DNA of 64,000 nt from Paenibacillus pectinilyticus (GCF_001700435.1 NZ_LYPC01000011.1:124001-188000), one strand, 5' to 3'; shown: positions 51,183-59,618, counted from the stretch's first letter. Made by a program: numbers and translations. The notes: a model not told the origin generated them from the letters alone.

Positions 51183-52625
51183 TTACATAATTGGCGGTTC
51201 GCGGTGCTGGGTGGCCTGCTCAAACGCGTACGCCAGCTTAATGAGCATCGGCTCACTGAACGCACTCGCCGCGAACATGACGCCCCTAGGCCCCTTACTT
51301 GTGTAACCTGCGGGTACGATCAATAGGGGATAGCCTGCACGAGCAGCCAGATCATACCCTTCATCCCGAGGGAAGAACAGCGCATCTAACTGATGCTCCT
51401 TAAGCGCATGATCGATTCCCTGCGACCTCGTGAGCTCCCTGTACTTGTGTAAACTCGCCAGATACGCCTCCTCTGTGAGCGTTCCGTTCTTATCTGCTGC
51501 CCATCTCAGCGTATCTTGCCCATACACCAGCGCCTGCTCGGCATGCGACTCGTTGAAGGCGATCACCTCCTGCAAGGAGTGAACTGGTAAGGATGGATCC
51601 AGCTTCTGCAGGTACGCATTGAGATCTCTTTTGAACTCATAGAGCAGCACATTGTAGTCCCACACCGCTTCTTGGCAAGGCAGCATCACGCCATCGATGA
51701 CAATCGCACCCTCATCACGCAAAACCTGAATAGCTTGCTCAGCAAGCTGTCGTTCTTCCTCGTCCAAATGCTGATAATACCAGCGCGGAATACCTATTCT
51801 GGCTTGTTGAAGGCCTTCGCGGTCAAGAAATGGCGTATAATCTCGATGTCCCTGGCCATCGCTGGCCTGACTATGCGCATCCTGAGCATCTACACCCGTC
51901 ATCGCACCTAATAGCACAGCCGTATCACTTACTGAGCGCGTCATCGGACCTGGTGTATCTTGGGAGCTAGAAAGCGGGATAATGCCTGAACGGCTTAGCA
52001 ATCCGATCGTCGGCTTCAGACCCACTAAGCTATTGTGACCCGCTGGATTGACGATCGACCCTGACGTCTCGGTGCCAATTGCTCCCGCCGCAAAACCCGC
52101 TGCAACCGCCGCACCAGAACCCGAGCTGGAACCGCCCACTTCAAACACACCGGGCCCATAAGGGTTCACCACCTGCCCGCCTCTTGAGCTATAGCCTGAC
52201 GGCATCGCCACGGCCATGAAATTGGCCCATTCCGTCATATTGGCTTTGCCAAGCAGCACGGCTCCAGCCTCACGCAGCTTCGCAGCTATATAAGCATCCT
52301 CGGTCGCCACGTGCTCCGCTAAACAAACCGAACCCGCACTTGTGTGCATCCGATCGGCCGTCTGTATATTGTCTTTGAGCAAAATAGGAATCCCATGCAG
52401 AGGCCCGCGACTCCCTCCAGTCTGGCGCTCCCGATCTAGCGCTTCTGCAATCTCCAATGCATCTGGATTTAGCTCTAGTACCGCATGAATCGTGGGATTA
52501 TAAGCTGCAATCCGCTGGGTATAATAGGTAACCAAGTCGACCGAACTGAGTTCCTGACGTTCCATTGCTTGTTGAAGAGAGAGCACATCCGCTTCTGCCA
52601 ACCATTCTTCTGAACGTAATGTCAC
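51183..52625 (-). CDS. Amidase signature family protein
   Basis: About 480 residues. The Ser-cisSer-Lys triad is present: Lys in PILLKDNIQT, cis-Ser in GGSSSGSGAAVAAG and nucleophile Ser in GTETSGSIVNPA. This family includes aliphatic amidases, GatA and peptide amidases. The lengthy C-terminal part with LDALFFPRDEGYDLAARAGYP and PRGVMFAASAFSEPMLIKLAYAFEQ is like stand-alone amidases rather than GatA, and no gatC/gatB is adjacent. Start: GTG at 52625 with GGGTGG nine bases upstream; ATGs at 52646-52649 have no ribosome site. Substrate unknown. Confidence 0.88.
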   Translation of the reverse strand: MTLRSEEWLAEADVLSLQQAMERQELSSVDLVTYYTQRIAAYNPTIHAVLELNPDALEIAEALDRERQTGGSRGPLHGIPILLKDNIQTADRMHTSAGSVCLAEHVATEDAYIAAKLREAGAVLLGKANMTEWANFMAVAMPSGYSSRGGQVVNPYGPGVFEVGGSSSGSGAAVAAGFAAGAIGTETSGSIVNPAGHNSLVGLKPTIGLLSRSGIIPLSSSQDTPGPMTRSVSDTAVLLGAMTGVDAQDAHSQASDGQGHRDYTPFLDREGLQQARIGIPRWYYQHLDEEERQLAEQAIQVLRDEGAIVIDGVMLPCQEAVWDYNVLLYEFKRDLNAYLQKLDPSLPVHSLQEVIAFNESHAEQALVYGQDTLRWAADKNGTLTEEAYLASLHKYRELTRSQGIDHALKEHQLDALFFPRDEGYDLAARAGYPLLIVPAGYTSKGPRGVMFAASAFSEPMLIKLAYAFEQATQHREPPIM

Positions 52626-52801
52626 CTTGCACCGCCACCCTTCCATCATTCATGCTACACTTATTCCCTAGACTTGCGGTTATACCTTCTAGCAGATGGC
52701 GTTTCCCACTAACCTGCTGGCAACGATCGCAGCAAAGGGATTTCCTTCTCTGAAATCGAATAGATAAGAGAACATTATTGGATTAATGAGGTGCTTCTTT
52801 T

Positions 52802-53743
52802 TTGAAAATAGATCGTTTACTGGCCATCACCATGCTGCTGCTGAATCGTCGACGCATAAGCGCAAAGGAGCTCTCCGAGCGATTCGAGGTGTCCATGCGC
52901 ACCATATATCGGGACGTAGAAGCTATTAACCAAGCTGGTATTCCCGTCGTTTCCTACGCGGGTCTGAGCGGTGGCTATGAAATCATGGACCAATATCGGC
53001 TCGACCGTCAGTTCTTGTCCTTGGAGGAGCTCCAGTCCATCATCATCGGCCTCAAGGGCATTCGTGCTACCGTCGGTGAGCAGGAAATCAGCGGGCTGCT
53101 GGATAAAGTCGGTGCACTCGTCGCCAAATCAGAGAAGCCTACTGTCGATCATCTCAACAACCAACTGATCATTGATATCAATCCATGGCGCAGCGGCCAT
53201 CAGAATCAAGAGCAGCTTACGGTGCTTCGCACAGCGGTTCGTGAGACCAAGCTGGTCTCCTTCTCTTACCTCTCCTCGCAGAGCGAATCCTCCACCCGTA
53301 CGGTCGAGCCTATGGGCATCGTCGTCAAAGGGTTCGGTTGGTATTTGTACGGATACTGCTTGCTGCGCGAGGACTTCCGGGTTTTTCGGTTATCTCGCAT
53401 GCACGAAATCAACGTGCTGTCACAAACGTTCGAGCGCAAACAAGAAACCATCGAGAAGCTCGATCATCAATGGGGCAAAAGAGACCCTTCTAGTCTCATT
53501 CAGCTGGTACTCATCGCTCAGCCCAATGTGCGCGCACAGATTGAGGACTATTTCCGCCCTGAGCAAGTGACTCTGCAGCCTGACGGAACGCTGTTGGTCA
53601 AAGCTACGCAACCCGATGAGCCTTGGCTGCACGGTATGTTGCTCGGCTATGGTCCGAACCTCCGAGTTGTCGAGCCTGCGCACGTTGCGGCCGTGATTAA
53701 AGAGAAAGCTCAGCAAATTGTTGATCTGTATTCAACTTCATAG
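52802..53743 (+). CDS. YafY-type HTH/WYL transcriptional regulator
   Basis: A 313-residue protein with a TTG start after GAGGTG. The N-terminal HTH_11 domain reads LLAITMLLLNRRRISAKELS with the recognition helix SMRTIYRDVEAINQAG, typical of DeoR-like YafY regulators. The WYL domain is central (about 140-225: FSYLSSQSESSTRTVEPMGI, GWYLYGYCLLREDFRVFRL, where GWYLYGYC replaces the W-Y-L strand), and the C-terminal WCX region follows. WYL domains bind nucleic acid or nucleotide ligands; such regulators often answer DNA damage or stress. It is divergent from the amidase gene. Target unknown. Confidence 0.9.
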   Translation: MKIDRLLAITMLLLNRRRISAKELSERFEVSMRTIYRDVEAINQAGIPVVSYAGLSGGYEIMDQYRLDRQFLSLEELQSIIIGLKGIRATVGEQEISGLLDKVGALVAKSEKPTVDHLNNQLIIDINPWRSGHQNQEQLTVLRTAVRETKLVSFSYLSSQSESSTRTVEPMGIVVKGFGWYLYGYCLLREDFRVFRLSRMHEINVLSQTFERKQETIEKLDHQWGKRDPSSLIQLVLIAQPNVRAQIEDYFRPEQVTLQPDGTLLVKATQPDEPWLHGMLLGYGPNLRVVEPAHVAAVIKEKAQQIVDLYSTS

Positions 53744-53754
53744 CTCAGTAAACT

Positions 53755-53797
53755 AAAAAACGCTACCCCCGCTGTAAAGCTGGAGAATAGCGTTTTT
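53755..53797. terminator. Convergent terminator
   Basis: AAAACGCTA and TAGCGTTTTT arms with inner GCT/AGC form a hairpin flanked by A and T runs, serving both converging genes. Confidence 0.88.
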
Positions 53798-53831
53798 AAA
53801 GCTGCCTACTTCGTCATTCTTCAGGGTCTTC

Positions 53832-55784
53832 TTAATTCCCGTAGTAGACGCTCTTCGTTACTGTTGTCGTTCCACCAATGCTATTGGTAGCTTTGAATAC
53901 CAGGTCATTGGCACCTAATTGCAATGTGATCGTCTTGCTAAAATAGGAATAGCCATTGCTGATTTTCACGTTATTTAAATACACAACTGGGAATGAATCG
54001 TTAATATCACTTACTGTACCTGAAACATCCAATGAACTCTTCGTCACAGAGTCAGGTAGGTCATTCACTCTTAATACAGGCCCATTCACTTTCAAAGTAA
54101 CGGTCTTCGTGATCGTTGTTTTCTTGCCTACACTGTTGGTTGCTTCAAAAACAAGGGTATTAGCCCCTTCTTTTAAGGTAATCGTTTTAGAAAAATAAGA
54201 GTACCCATTGCTGATTTTTTCATTATTCAGTCTGACAATGGGATTCGAATCATTCTTATCAGATACCGTACCTGAAACACTCAACGATTGATTGGTTACA
54301 ACCTCGGGTAGATCATCAATTTTTAATGCGGGACCGCCCGCCGTCCATGTAATTCTCTTCGTAATCGTGGTTACTTTACCAAGCTTATTTATCGCTTTAA
54401 ATACGAGTATATTCTCTCCTTCTTGAAGGTCAACCGTCTTAGAGAAGTAAGAATATCCATTGCTGATTTTCACATTATTTAATTGAACTATAGGTTGGTC
54501 ATCATTCTTATCTTGCACAGTACCTGAAACAGAAACCGTACTAAGACTCGTTGTATCTGGAATATCATCTATTTTCAGGGACGGACCATTATCGGAGTAT
54601 GTAATTTGTTTGGTAATCGTCGTCGTTTTGCCATTGCTGTTGGTTGCTTTAAACACTAATGTGTTCTCGCCTTCCACTAGGTTGGCAGTCGCTGAAAAAT
54701 AACTATATCCGGTACTAATTTTCTTATCATTCAAATAAACCGTTGGAGTTCGTCCATTTTCGTCTTGTACCGATCCTGAAACACTAACCGTATTTATGTC
54801 CGTAGTATCTGGCAAGTCATCAACGGTTAAAGTCGGCCCCGGCATCTCAAATTTAATTTTCTTAGTTATGGAATTAGACTTCCCATTCGACCACTTCGCT
54901 GTAATTACAATATTGTAAGTGCCTTCTTTATCTAGTTTGAAACCTTCTCTGAATTGCCCATTTTCATCTACCTGTGCTTCTTCATCATTAATCATGACTT
55001 TTGCATTTTTATCCGTCTGGCCGGATACATAATAGGTGCCATCCGTTGTGTTAACGGGCACGCTTGCTTTGAGCGTAGGGCCATTGGTTTGATCACCAGA
55101 GGATGACTTGATACAACGATACAGGAGTGAAGCCACTTCCGCTCTCGTAATTGGCTGCTCAGGGCGGAACGTGCCATCATCGTAACCATTAATGAGACTT
55201 TTCTCTGTAGCAATAGCTACATAATCTCTCAGATTGTATGAGATCTGATCAATATCCCTAAATTTATAGGACAAGATATCGGGATCCTGCAAATCCTTTT
55301 GTGTAAACCCTAGTACCTTAACTAAAGCTACCGCCACATCTTCTCTAGTCGCATTTGTATCAGGGCTGAAAAAGGCTTTCCCTTTGGGAGGGTAATATCC
55401 CGTTAAGTAGTCTTTGGCCGCTTCAACGTATTTATAGGACCACAGATCAGACTGGACATCAGCAAAAGTCGCTGCGGTCTGTGAAGGTAAATCCAAGTAA
55501 AATGAGGTTGCAATTAGCTTGGCAAACTCTTGTCTTGTAATCGGATTGGCTGGTTTAAATGATTTATCATCATAACCATTGATGAATCCCCGCTTATTCA
55601 TATCAGATATGGCTTGATACGCCCAGTGATCTGAACTAAGATCAATAAACGTAATATTTTGATTAATAACCCCACCATCAACAGCTTGGTTTTGCAAGAC
55701 AGTATTATCCGCTAAAGCAACATAAGTAGGACATAAGGCCACTATAAAAGTTAGTAGAAATAAGAACATTTTTCTTTTAATCAT
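53832..55784 (-). CDS. Surface protein: three SLH domains and Ig-like tandem repeats
   Basis: The ATG at 55784 gives 650 residues, exported by the signal peptide MIKRKMFLFLLTFIVALCPT (cleavage near ALA-DNT). Three SLH domains follow (FIDLSSDHWAYQAISDM..., FADVQSDLWSYKYVEAA..., FRDIDQISYNLRDYVAI...), then one Ig-like domain (about 245-330) and four tandem repeats of 84 residues beginning GP(T/S/A/V)LxVDDLPD and sharing SVSGTVQDxN, YLNNVKISNGYSYFS and TLxEGxNTLVFKATNS. The repeats probably form a stalk of bacterial Ig folds away from the S-layer anchor. GGAG lies 12 bases from the ATG, a weak site. The gene is more AT-rich than its neighbours. Ligand unknown. Confidence 0.88.
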   Translation of the reverse strand: MIKRKMFLFLLTFIVALCPTYVALADNTVLQNQAVDGGVINQNITFIDLSSDHWAYQAISDMNKRGFINGYDDKSFKPANPITRQEFAKLIATSFYLDLPSQTAATFADVQSDLWSYKYVEAAKDYLTGYYPPKGKAFFSPDTNATREDVAVALVKVLGFTQKDLQDPDILSYKFRDIDQISYNLRDYVAIATEKSLINGYDDGTFRPEQPITRAEVASLLYRCIKSSSGDQTNGPTLKASVPVNTTDGTYYVSGQTDKNAKVMINDEEAQVDENGQFREGFKLDKEGTYNIVITAKWSNGKSNSITKKIKFEMPGPTLTVDDLPDTTDINTVSVSGSVQDENGRTPTVYLNDKKISTGYSYFSATANLVEGENTLVFKATNSNGKTTTITKQITYSDNGPSLKIDDIPDTTSLSTVSVSGTVQDKNDDQPIVQLNNVKISNGYSYFSKTVDLQEGENILVFKAINKLGKVTTITKRITWTAGGPALKIDDLPEVVTNQSLSVSGTVSDKNDSNPIVRLNNEKISNGYSYFSKTITLKEGANTLVFEATNSVGKKTTITKTVTLKVNGPVLRVNDLPDSVTKSSLDVSGTVSDINDSFPVVYLNNVKISNGYSYFSKTITLQLGANDLVFKATNSIGGTTTVTKSVYYGN

Positions 55785-56257
55785 GTTTATTCGCAACTCC
55801 TTGTTTGTATTATAAACGCAACACACAGTCCGAAAAGGCCTGTTAGGAAGGCTCCGTGAAGAATTCACTATTTTATTCAAATAAAGTTAATTGACGTCAA
55901 ATCCGACGCCCTATTTGTGATCCCCTCTCTTTTTTATCCAAGGTAAACTATTCCAATAATAGCTGATATCTCCCTGTTTGTCATAGGAAATTTTGCCTAT
56001 ATAGACCAAGTAAGCCAATAATCTGTTGAAATATGTAAAAAATATTGTTCCAAGCAACTCTCGTAGATTAAAATCATAATAAAAGATAACGAGAGAAAAT
56101 ATGTTGATCCGTATTCGAATCACTGACAAACTGTTGTCAGTGATGTTTGTCTATAATGAGCGAATAAGGCTGCGAAAGAGACAGCAGGACTACTTTTACA
56201 CATCGCATGCTCACTGCGCCAGTTTTCTGGCGAAAAACCTTGAGGAGGACCACCCCC
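55785..56257. other. Intergenic region with palindrome upstream of the DinB-like gene
   Basis: AT-rich non-coding DNA. A 22-bp perfect inverted repeat CACTGACAA-ACTG-TTGTCAGTG lies at 56121-56142, ten bases before a TATAAT (56152-56157). A weak 72-codon frame on the minus strand (55911-56129) has a TTG start without ribosome site and is not supported. Confidence 0.6.
56121..56142 (+). promoter_or_regulatory. Palindromic operator-like site upstream of the DinB-like gene
   Basis: Nine-base perfect arms with a four-base spacer overlap the -35 position relative to TATAAT at 56152-56157. This suggests a dimeric regulator controlling the DinB-like gene (start 56258). It could alternatively be a terminator for upstream transcription, but no T-run follows. 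Confidence 0.55.
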
Positions 56258-56758
56258 ATGTTTAGAACGATTGCGGATTTTGTAACCGAATACACGAATG
56301 AATCCAAAACCACTCAGCGCGTGATGGATACCCTGACAGATGCTTCACTCGCCCAAAAAATCACGCCCGAGCTCCGCTCGCTTGGCCAACTCGGCTGGCA
56401 TATCGGCACGACGATCCACGAAATGATTTCGCGTACAGGCCTCGAATTTGCAGCTCCTGAAGGCGAGGAACATGCTCCCGCTTCCGCTTTAACGATCGCA
56501 GACACCTACCGCACCTCCGCTGCGGCCGCTATCGACGCAATTCAGTCACAGTGGACTGACGCGAAGCTGTCTGAAAGCAGCGACATGTACGGTGAACAAT
56601 GGCTCAACGGGCTTACACTGCGGATCTTCCTATCCCATGAGATTCACCACCGGGGTGAAATGATCGTCTTGATGCGACAAGCAGGGCTGCGCGTTCCAGA
56701 TATTTACGGTCCGACACGGGAAGATTGGATCGAGCGCGGGATGGAGCCGTTGGTGTAG
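56258..56758 (+). CDS. DinB-family four-helix metal protein
   Basis: The ATG at 56258 (GAGGAGG nine bases upstream) gives 166 residues. DinB-like four-helix bundle with the three metal His: LGWHIGTTIHEM and LSHEIHHRGEM. Members include stress-induced proteins and thiol (bacillithiol) transferases; the function of this one is unknown. A longer frame starting at 56207 lacks a ribosome site. Ends at a strong convergent terminator. Confidence 0.88.
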   Translation: MFRTIADFVTEYTNESKTTQRVMDTLTDASLAQKITPELRSLGQLGWHIGTTIHEMISRTGLEFAAPEGEEHAPASALTIADTYRTSAAAAIDAIQSQWTDAKLSESSDMYGEQWLNGLTLRIFLSHEIHHRGEMIVLMRQAGLRVPDIYGPTREDWIERGMEPLV

Positions 56759-56780
56759 GCTAACTCAACTGCTTTTTAGC

Positions 56781-56828
56781 AAAAAGAGTCGTTCAGCAAG
56801 TAATGATTACTTGTTAAACGGCTCTTTT
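56781..56828. terminator. Convergent terminator (DinB-like / rpiA)
   Basis: AAAAGAG-CGTT-CAAGTAAT and ATTACTTG-AACG-CTCTTTT arms form a long imperfect hairpin, with T-runs on both strands. Confidence 0.85.
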
Positions 56829-56899
56829 GTCACGTAGTAAAGGGAGACTAGCCTGTGTATCAAAGTCTAATCAAATCTAATCTCCATGAGCTGATATCC

Positions 56900-57685
56900 T
56901 CAAATCAATTCGTCTCCGGTAATACCAAGATCAATTCCATCGTGATGATCAGAATCCGGCTTTATTTTTGAGAGAAGCATTTTCAAATGAGCTCGCAACT
57001 CTTCATTCGACTCTTGCTTTTTCGCAGGCCTCACCACCGAACCATTCTTATACCCAACGATGACCTGACTCGCCATCCCGATAAAAAGCCCATTCTCCAC
57101 CACACCTGGAATCCCGTTGATCGCTTGGTGAAGCTCCGCTGGGTTCGAAATGCTCTTGAAATGGCAATCGACGATATAATTTCCATTGTCTGTTACATAC
57201 GGGTTACCTTCGGAAACCCTGACTTTGGGCTCACAGCCTAGCGCACGCAACTTGTTGACCGTCAGTTCATAGCCAAACTTCACAACCTCTACAGGTAGAG
57301 GGAAGGCACCAAGTCGTTGTACGATTTTACTCTCATCCACGACAATGATTAGCTTTTTACTCGAATATGCCACGATTTTCTCTCGCAGCAGCGCGCCTCC
57401 GCCACCTTTAATGAGGTGCCAAGCTTGATCAACTTCGTCTGCGCCATCTATCGTGACATCAATTTCTGAGATATCTGCAAAAGGAATAAGCGGAATTCCC
57501 AGCTCCTTTGCTAGGTTTTCCGAGACTACCGATGTGGCAACTGCCTGGATGCGCAGGCCATTTTGTACCCGTGCCCCAATCCCCTGTATCGCCCAATAGG
57601 CCGTCGACCCTGTGCCCAAACCGACAATCATCCCATCTTGGATAGCATCTATCGCTAATTCTGCTGCAGCTTTTTTGGCTTCCAT
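56900..57685 (-). CDS. rpiA: Ribose-5-phosphate isomerase A
   Basis: Interconverts ribose 5-phosphate and ribulose 5-phosphate in the pentose phosphate pathway. The ATG at 57685 (GAGGAG nine bases upstream) gives 261 residues. RpiA motifs: GLGTGSTAYWAI (phosphate loop), VDVTIDGADEVD-type IDGADEV, KGGGGALLREKI and SVVRPAKKQE-adjacent C-terminus. The family is usually 220-230 residues; here about 30 extra residues (ESNEELRAHLKMLLSKIKPD and an Asp/His-rich end) extend the C-terminus. An upstream extension of the frame lacks a ribosome site. Monocistronic. Confidence 0.92.
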   Translation of the reverse strand: MEAKKAAAELAIDAIQDGMIVGLGTGSTAYWAIQGIGARVQNGLRIQAVATSVVSENLAKELGIPLIPFADISEIDVTIDGADEVDQAWHLIKGGGGALLREKIVAYSSKKLIIVVDESKIVQRLGAFPLPVEVVKFGYELTVNKLRALGCEPKVRVSEGNPYVTDNGNYIVDCHFKSISNPAELHQAINGIPGVVENGLFIGMASQVIVGYKNGSVVRPAKKQESNEELRAHLKMLLSKIKPDSDHHDGIDLGITGDELI

Positions 57686-57845
57686 CTGCACTCGCTCCTC
57701 ACTTTCACAACTCGTAACCTGCTGAACTACTCTTCTCTCTATTTTACCACATTTAGAAAAATCGGCAGAATCCCACGCACGCATAGGAATGTATGCGAAG
57801 ATTCACCCCTTCCGCTATACTGGAAATAAAAGGAGGCATTCCGCT

Positions 57846-58694
57846 ATGCAAAATCAAACAGTTCTCGTTACCGGGGCCAACTCGGGTATGGGCCTTGCCA
57901 CCACGGTGGCTCTGGCAAAAGAAGGCGCCCATGTCGTCATGCTCTGCCGCAGCCGGGAGCGCGGCGAGCAGGCGCTCGTAGAAGCGCGCCATCAAAGCAG
58001 CTCCGAACGCATCGAGCTCATGCTGTGCGACCTCGCATCGTTAGCGAGCATTCGGGCTTTTGCTGCGGCGTTTCTGGCTAAGCACAACGTGCTTGATGTG
58101 CTCGTGAACAACGCCGGTGTCGTCACCTTGAAGAGGCGGACTACAGCAGATGGCTTCGAGAGCATGATGGGTGTTAACCATCTCGGCCATTTCCTGCTGA
58201 CCCAGCTTCTGCTGGATGCTGTGATCCGCGCTCCGCAGGGGCGGATCGTTAATGTTTCCTCAGGCGCCCACAAAATCGGGCGCATCGACTGGGCGAACCC
58301 TCACCTGCAGCGAGGGTTCCGGGTCTGGAACGGATACGCCCAGTCGAAGCTGGCGAATATCCTGTTCACGCGCGAGCTCGCGAAGCGGCTCGCGGGCACT
58401 TCAGCCACGGCCAACTCGCTCCACCCTGGAGCCGTGGGCACGAACATCGGTGTCGATCGCGACACCGGCTTTGGCAAGGCCGTCCTCGCGATGGTGCGGC
58501 CGTTTTTCTTGACGCCGGCGCAGGGCGCGGATACGGCGGTGTACTTGGCCACGAGCCCGGACGTTAGGACGGTCAGCGGCGAGTACTACTACAGGCGGAA
58601 AATTGCGCCTGTGTCCGCCAGAGCAAAGGACGAGGCGCTGGCTCGTCAGCTCTGGGCTTGGAGCGAGGAGCAAGTTGGGCTACCTTCGAAGTAA
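57846..58694 (+). CDS. Short-chain dehydrogenase/reductase, retinol-dehydrogenase-like
   Basis: The ATG at 57846 has AGGAGG nine bases upstream, giving 282 residues. Classical SDR: TGANSGMGLAT (cofactor glycines), NNAGV, NVSSGAH with the catalytic Ser, YAQSK with Tyr and Lys, LHPGAVGTNI. CRSRERGEQA after strand 2 suggests NADP(H) preference. The sequence resembles RDH11-14/WWOX-like bacterial reductases; substrate unknown. The 3' half is GC-rich. It is followed by 924 bp without a gene, full of repeats. Confidence 0.88.
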   Translation: MQNQTVLVTGANSGMGLATTVALAKEGAHVVMLCRSRERGEQALVEARHQSSSERIELMLCDLASLASIRAFAAAFLAKHNVLDVLVNNAGVVTLKRRTTADGFESMMGVNHLGHFLLTQLLLDAVIRAPQGRIVNVSSGAHKIGRIDWANPHLQRGFRVWNGYAQSKLANILFTRELAKRLAGTSATANSLHPGAVGTNIGVDRDTGFGKAVLAMVRPFFLTPAQGADTAVYLATSPDVRTVSGEYYYRRKIAPVSARAKDEALARQLWAWSEEQVGLPSK

Positions 58695-58817
58695 GGTAAG
58701 GATCTTTTCTGGGTTAGAGGTGAAGATACGAGCTGCGGGGGCCCAGCTAGAGCACGATATGCTCGAAGCTATTAATGACCCAAAGCCAGATGTGCGTACA
58801 CGGCAATATGCATAAGC

Positions 58818-59006
58818 TCCATTGGACAAATACAGCAGATTTCAAAAAAACAGACCAAAATCACCAGCTACATTGGATTTATCCATTCGAATGACCCGCA
58901 ATCGGTCAAAAAGAGCGTAAAATGATAAATCCGACTGGATTTATCCAATCAAAGTCAAATTCTGGCTACTTTTAAGAGCAATACACTGGATTTATCCAAT
59001 GGGAGC
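58818..59006. repeat. 51-62-51 palindrome element, family B (locus 2)
   Basis: Palindromes start at 58818, 58869, 58931 and 58982 (51, 62, 51 bp). Unit 1 reads CCATTGGACAAATACAG as in the element at 42025; units 2-4 share TGGATTTATCCA. The spacer between units 2 and 3 contains TGACC-N7-GGTCA. Confidence 0.88.
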
Positions 59007-59123
59007 AGTGGGAGGAAGACAGCTGGGTTGGCGCGTGAAGTACGGGTATGGCGGTGGGTAGATGAATAATGGTGCTGGTGTGCTGGCGCTAGTGTTTTCT
59101 CACTCGTTTGGTGGCGCTCGTGC

Positions 59124-59251
59124 TGATACTAGTGTTGGGGTTGCGGTTGGTACTGGAGTTGGCGTTTTGGTGCTGGGGTTGGGGTCGGGTTCGGGGTCGG
59201 GTTCGGGGTCGGGTTGGGGTTGGGGTCGGGTTGGGCATGATACTAGTGTTG
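59124..59251. repeat. G-rich minisatellite flanked by 14-bp direct repeats
   Basis: Eleven G-tracts of three or four G separated by two or three bases (TT, TC, TTC) lie at 59175-59234, a strong potential G-quadruplex on the plus strand. The tract is bracketed by identical copies of TGATACTAGTGTTG at 59124-59137 and 59238-59251. No ribosome site or credible gene. Confidence 0.85.
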
Positions 59252-59269
59252 CGCTTCATCTCACCCAAC

Positions 59270-59458
59270 CTAAATGGATTTCCTACATCTATTTCCCCCA
59301 TTTATGCCCTTTTCGCTAATCTAGATGGAAAACCTCCATCTAATATCCCCGGATTTCCAATTTCAGGTCCAAAAGCACGAAATTAGCTGTACATTTTCCA
59401 GTTATTTGTCCCTACTTCGAATTTCCCGCAATTTTAACTACATGAAATCCAGTTATTT
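59270..59458. repeat. 51-62-51 palindrome element, family A (locus 3)
   Basis: Palindromes start at 59270, 59321, 59383 and 59434 (51, 62, 51 bp). Unit 2 has perfect seven-base arms TAGATGG/CCATCTA. Units 3 and 4 resemble the reverse complements of units 2 and 1, so the whole element is a large inverted repeat with symmetric spacing. Confidence 0.88.
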
Positions 59459-59519
59459 CACCACATCTACTCACTTCGTGCCCATAGAGAAGCGATGCCC
59501 CTTCATTTTACCTACAATA

Positions 59520-59602
59520 TTAAAATAAAATGACCCCAACCCTAGCTATGGCTTCGCTACCTACACAAAAATAGGTACGTCCAGCGCTAGAGGCGGGGTC
59601 AT
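59520..59602 (-). terminator. Terminator of the TVP38-type membrane protein gene
   Basis: ATGACCCC (59530-59537) and GGGGTCAT (59595-59602) close a long structure with inner CTAGC/GCTAG and TACCTA/TAGGTA stems. The minus strand ends in TTTTATTTTAA. Confidence 0.75.
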
Positions 59603-59618
59603 CGTCTAATCTCACATC

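Noticed and set aside
55911..56129. 72-codon minus-strand frame upstream of the SLH/Ig gene
   Set aside because: TTG start without ribosome site; AT-rich DNA gives such hydrophobic frames by chance.
59062..59386. Gly/Val-rich plus-strand frames over the G-rich tract
   Set aside because: Several frames are open at once because of the simple repeat; composition is an artefact and no start signal is present.
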